This document shows, in pieces, positions 60,350 through 64,000 of a DNA stretch of 64,000 nucleotides. Below the pieces are notes generated by a model. It saw only the letters and a list, made by a program, of their open reading frames with translations, had not been told where the DNA came from and ran no database searches. The stretch's first letter is position 1, and every line of letters begins with the position of its first letter. The stretch spans positions 49,598,399 to 49,662,398 of the forward strand of contig NC_084481.1 in the NCBI RefSeq assembly GCF_030035675.1, written 5' to 3'. Position numbers and translations under genes: made by a program. This stretch comes from Rhineura floridana. Its lineage: Eukaryota; Chordata; Lepidosauria; Squamata; Rhineuridae.

Positions 60350-60693
60350 GTAAATGCCTAGCCATTTTGATATAGTATAAAGTTAATTTTGTGGAATATA
60401 CCAATAAATAGTTGTATTCAACTAAGTTCTATTCAGAGCAGACCCACTGAAATTAATGGACTTAAGTTAGTCATGTCTATTAATAGCAGTGGGTCTGCTC
60501 TGAGTAGGAATAGCAATGAATACCATCCACTTTATTTTCCAAGAGGGGTGTGTGTGGTTTGCAGCAGGAAAAATTAAATCAAAGTACAAATTGAGATTTT
60601 GATGATGAAATAGGAGAATTAGTGGCCTTTATTTCAACAGGTATTGCCTTCAGGATATGAATTAATGTTAAACAATATGCTGTGGCCTTCTAG

Positions 60694-60789
60694 CATCACA
60701 AAGCAGGAGGAGCCAGAGACCTGAAACAACTTTATGCAGACAGTGAACAAAGTAGGACCTGTTGGGTGACAGCAATTCGGTTGCTCAAG
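60694..60789 (+). CDS. GRB14: GRB14 coding exon 8 (PH domain C-terminal part)
   Basis: Thirty-two codons (residues 304-335), phase 0 at both ends. The acceptor is TGGCCTTCTAG and the donor CTCAAG|GTAAAT. The translation HHKAGGARDLKQLYADSEQS continues RTCWVTAIRLLK. Human has PNKAGGPRDLKMLCAEEEQS with the same RTCWVTAIRLLK. The block includes the invariant Trp of the C-terminal PH helix (CWVTAIR). The exon is too short and too close to shadow frames to stand out as an ORF and was found by reading from the donor backwards. Confidence 0.96.
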
Positions 60790-61229
60790 GTAAATGTCTT
60801 CTCTCCTATTAGTTTTCACCAGTTGTGTCTGCAGTTACTGTGTACAAAGTGACTCAACCCTCTTTATAACCTCTGGGTTTAAAAAAATGGTATTTCTGGG
60901 CTCCCAAAGCTCTGTAATTTATTTTATTACTCTTTTTGCATGTGTACTTTGATATCCTATATTGTCAACATAATCCCCCCCAGGCAGCTGTCAGTGCAGC
61001 AGGAAACAATAAAGACAAAAATCAAGCCTACAAACTAACGCATCAAACTAAACAGTGTCAGTCCATGCAAATACATAGTAAAATCAAACCTGTTCTAAGT
61101 TAAAAAGACTAACATTAGCAGTTCTTATACATTTCTAACTAGAAAAGTAGTTACCTTTTTTCTCTTTGTGGTGGTGTATGGCAATTACCATTTTACTTTT
61201 TAAGCATATAAACACAATGACTAAAACGG

Positions 61230-61370
61230 TTCATTATAGTTATTATAAACAGAGCCTGGGCAAATAGAAATGTTTTTGCCTGGCACCTAAATGATAGAAA
61301 CAAGGGCACTAGGAGGGTCTCCCTGGGAAGAGAATTTGAAGGAAAAGGAGCAACCAGTCTTACACAGAGA
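61230..61370 (-). mobile_element. L2-like LINE C-terminal fragment, old
   Basis: AAATGTTTTTGCCTGGCACC, then CACTAGGAGGGTCTCCCTGG, reverse to the LPRETLLVPLFLSFRCQAKTFLF-like end of the ORF. Confidence 0.6.
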
Positions 61371-61394
61371 CTAAAATGAAAAGGGCTGAAGAAC

Positions 61395-62183
61395 ATGGCA
61401 GAGGCCGTGGAAGCCCTGGACCAGTGCTTGGACTCAGAGGTGGGTTGGATGAGGGCCAATAATCTGAGTGTGAATCCTAGCAAGACAGAGTGTGTGTGTG
61501 GTGGTTCCCGAGTTTGGATAATTGGTCAGTTGCCTGCTTTGGATGGGGTTGTACTCCCTCTGAAAGAGTAGGTTCATAGTCTGGGGTGCTCCTGGATCCA
61601 TATTTGTTGCTAGAGGCCCAGGTGACCTCAGTGGTGAGGAGTGCCTTTATCAGCTTCTGCTGGTAAGACCGCTGTGGCTGTTTCTGGACCAGGATAGCCT
61701 GACCACTGTTGTCCATGCACTGGTAACGTCCAGGATGTTTTACTGTAATGTGGTCTATGTGAGCCTGCCCTTGAGGTTGGTCTGGAAGCTACAGCTGGTA
61801 CAAAATGCACCAGCACAACTACTCACTGGGTTAGGGTATCACCAACATATTACCCCACTGCTGAAAGAATTGCACTGGCTGTCCATTAGCTACCAGACCA
61901 AATTGGAATTCCCTCCCCTTAAATATTAGACAGGGCCCATCTCTGTTCTCTTTTCAACTCCTATTCTTCTTTCAACGAGCCTTTTAAGTAGAGACCTTAT
62001 CCCAGTCTGAATCTTAGCTGGAGTTGCTTTTTAAGATAGTTGTGTTTTAAAGATATTTTGTTTTAATATGTTTTAAAGTCTTTTGGTTTTTAAGATATTT
62101 TAAAGTGCTTTTAGTGTTTTTGTTTGCCGCCCTGGGTTCCTTCTGGGAGGAAGGGCAGGATATAAATTTAATAAATAAATATA
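61395..62183 (+). mobile_element. L2-clade LINE, old 5'-truncated copy
   Basis: Reads GGGTTGGATGAGGGCCAATA, GATGGGGTTGTACTCCCTCT, TGCACTGGTAACGTCCAGG and TTGCACTGGCTGTCCATTAG in the order of the RT C-terminus, then CGCCCTGGGTTCCTTCTGGG and an AATAAATAAATA tail. Multiple frame breaks and a deletion before the 3' UTR. Confidence 0.82.
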
Positions 62184-62189
62184 CACATT

Positions 62190-63220
62190 CAAATATTTAT
62201 TTGAAGTTTTTTTGCCCTATTGTTAGCTGGTAAGATGAATAAAAGCAAGATTGTAAGCCTGTGAGTAGGGACTATGGCATAAAAGGAAAAAAGAATGTGG
62301 AGGGAAGAGGGGAAAAACAGACTCTGGCATGAATTCTTAAAATGAAATAGTAGTTCTTGTAATGACCAGCTGGAATGGAAACATGATGTGCAAGGAGGAG
62401 GTATGAGTGACTCATACATGAATCCACTATCACTGCTTCCAGGTCAACTGCAATTTGGTTTCAAATTTTAGGAGAGCGCTTACAGGTGGGGAGGAGCATC
62501 TGGTTTAGGATGAGTTATTCCTTAGGGATGATGTTCTAAGTACTATGAATCATCAAAACAAGAAAGGATAGAAGTTGACAGCCAGCATGTAGAAACTGAG
62601 TATGAACAGAAAGAAAACCCTGAAATGTCAAAGGAAAAAAAAATCTCACACACCATTTAAAGAAGCACAATATAAATACATGCACAGCACAATCCTATGC
62701 ATGCTTGCTTAAAGATAAAACTCACTAAGTTCAATGGAACTTCCTTTCAAAATGAGTTCAGGATTGCAGCCAAGCTAATATGGGTGAGTTTTATAGTACA
62801 ATTAAGAGGGAGGTTTAGAAATTATATACAGGCTCAAACAAAATGTGCACCACAGATTATAAAACTCAAACAAGTTGAAATAGAGGCTGGTGAGTTTAAA
62901 ATGTAGAGTCTTTAAAACAAAATAATTACTCCAAACCACTAGAGTTCACTGGTTTCAATTGCACTAAGCCAGGCATCTTGTCACAAATCCTATTGTCACT
63001 TAGTCATTGAGAGCATAGTGTTAACTAATCCAGGTAATTTCAAAGGTTTGGTAGCAAAGTTCTATACCAGTTTACTGTTGGAGTCCTGAGGCATGCAGAG
63101 CAATTAAAAACAGCATGGTGGGAGAGGCAGATGATGGGAGTCACATTCCAGAGGACCAATGGATTACATTATGATCAAAGAAACACTTGCATTCTGCTTC
63201 AGCCAGAGTTAGGTAATCAT
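62190..63220. other. GRB14: Intron 8 sequence, one MITE
   Basis: Only the palindromic MITE at 62682-62778 (CACAATCCTATGCATGCTTG ... TTCAGGATTGCAGCC) is recognisable. Confidence 0.5.
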
Positions 63221-63229
63221 CTTGCATCA

Positions 63230-63300
63230 TTATTAATTTATTAGATTTATATTCTGCCCTTTCTCCCTATTGGGAGCCCAGGGCGGCAGGGGCACAGTTT
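63230..63300 (-). mobile_element. L2-type LINE/SINE 3' end fragment
   Basis: TTATTAGATTTATATTCTGC, CCCTTTCTCCCTATTGGGAG and CCCAGGGCGGC are the reversed terminal hairpin and tail. A similar tail starts at about 63898 and runs to the window edge. Confidence 0.5.
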
Positions 63301-63748
63301 CTTGATGGGACCAGGTAACAAAGTGTCAGTCTAATGCCACTTTGTTAGTGTCTATAAAATACAAGAGTCTATTGGCCTTTTGTTGTTTGTATTGGTGCTT
63401 GGAATCAATGAGAAAATGTTTTAGTGGTGTGTGTTATTGGCAAGCTGTACACTTCCTTAGGGTCATTCTTCCAGGTACGTTGATGCTTGCTGTGTCACCA
63501 TGTGACCCTGCATCTTTTCCTATAAACTGCTTGTCAGAGGATGAGAGCAATTCTGGCAGGCAGTCTTTATTTTTGTCTTTAGTTATTGGGGTAGAGAGTT
63601 GGAAAGTTATCGGGTTAGAGAGTTTTGGAAAGCTAATGTGTGATGCAAATTTTCCTCTTTGTGGTTGGCAGAATTCGCAACTGAGTACTTTCATACTTTG
63701 ATCCTAAATCCATAAGACTGAAATATTCCTTTGCTTCTTTCTTTGTAG

Positions 63749-63826
63749 TATGGGATGCAGCTTTACCAGAATTACATGCAGCCCTATCAAGGTAGAAGTG
63801 GGTGCATTTCTCTGAGTACACCTGTG
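63749..63826 (+). CDS. GRB14: GRB14 coding exon 9 (end of PH, into BPS linker)
   Basis: Twenty-six codons (residues 336-361). The acceptor is TTCTTTGTAG and the likely donor GTG|GTAGGT. It reads YGMQLYQNYMQPYQGRSG followed by CISLSTPV; human has YGMQLYQNYMHPYQGRSG then CSSQSISPM. The start is certain. The donor is slightly less so, because the human counterpart is one residue longer. The next exon should open the BPS region, which inserts into the insulin-receptor kinase as a pseudosubstrate (family knowledge); it lies beyond position 64000. Confidence 0.93.
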
Positions 63827-64000
63827 GTAGGTACTTTGAAGTTCTTTTCTCCCCCCGCACTGCCATCAGGTTTTCATAGTATTATGTTGTCATGCTGTAA
63901 TTTATTTATTTATTTCATCTCTTAGTTTATACAATAAAAATGTGTCAAAGGGACCTGACAAAATAAAATACAATTCACTAACAGGCAAAAAAACCTTGCG

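Overview
This window is vertebrate nuclear DNA, most likely from a squamate reptile (lizard). The interspersed repeats point there: many L2-clade LINE copies ending in a GGGCGGTATA-type 3' end and an AATAAA-repeat tail, CR1-clade LINE pieces, tRNA-headed SINEs (one with a Bov-B-like tail), and several palindromic non-autonomous DNA transposons. No bacterial-style operon, CRISPR array, rRNA or genuine tRNA gene was found. The species cannot be named from the sequence alone.

One host gene is present: GRB14, on the + strand, an adaptor of the GRB7/GRB10/GRB14 family that binds and inhibits the insulin receptor. A CpG-rich promoter and first exon lie at about 3.4-4.0 kb. Nine coding exons were placed by frame, by GT-AG splice sites and by recalled similarity to human GRB14: 3800-3972, 12240-12372, 31393-31549, 47412-47533, 49524-49598, 52779-52916, 60239-60349, 60694-60789 and 63749-63826. 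Joined, they give 1083 nt, or 361 codons, covering the N-terminal region, the PxIPNPFPEL motif, the RA domain and the PH domain. The BPS and SH2 exons must lie beyond the right edge. All phases are compatible and no exon is broken.

Layout: 0-3.4 kb is upstream intergenic DNA with a foldback element (351-606) and an old L2. Intron 1 (4.0-12.2 kb) holds a near-complete antisense L2 with an uninterrupted 1020-codon frame, facing a 5'-truncated sense L2. Intron 2 (12.4-31.4 kb) holds CR1 and L2 copies, SINEs, microsatellites and a ~100-bp short retroposon with a 14-bp target-site duplication. Intron 3 (31.6-47.4 kb) holds a solo LTR, a CR1 copy with a clean nested insertion, and a perfect 18-bp hairpin. 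Introns 4-6 (47.5-60.2 kb) hold a 47-bp perfect inverted repeat, a 2.1-kb hAT-like relic, and a nested L2-in-L2 cluster facing another L2. Introns 7-9 are mostly ordinary sequence with old repeats.

No previously undescribed multi-gene system was found. The most unusual signals are structural: the 47-bp perfect inverted repeat, the short retroposon pair at 18.0 and 22.1 kb, the foldback with mirrored TATA-like motifs, and the intact L2 frame with substitutions at two catalytic motifs.
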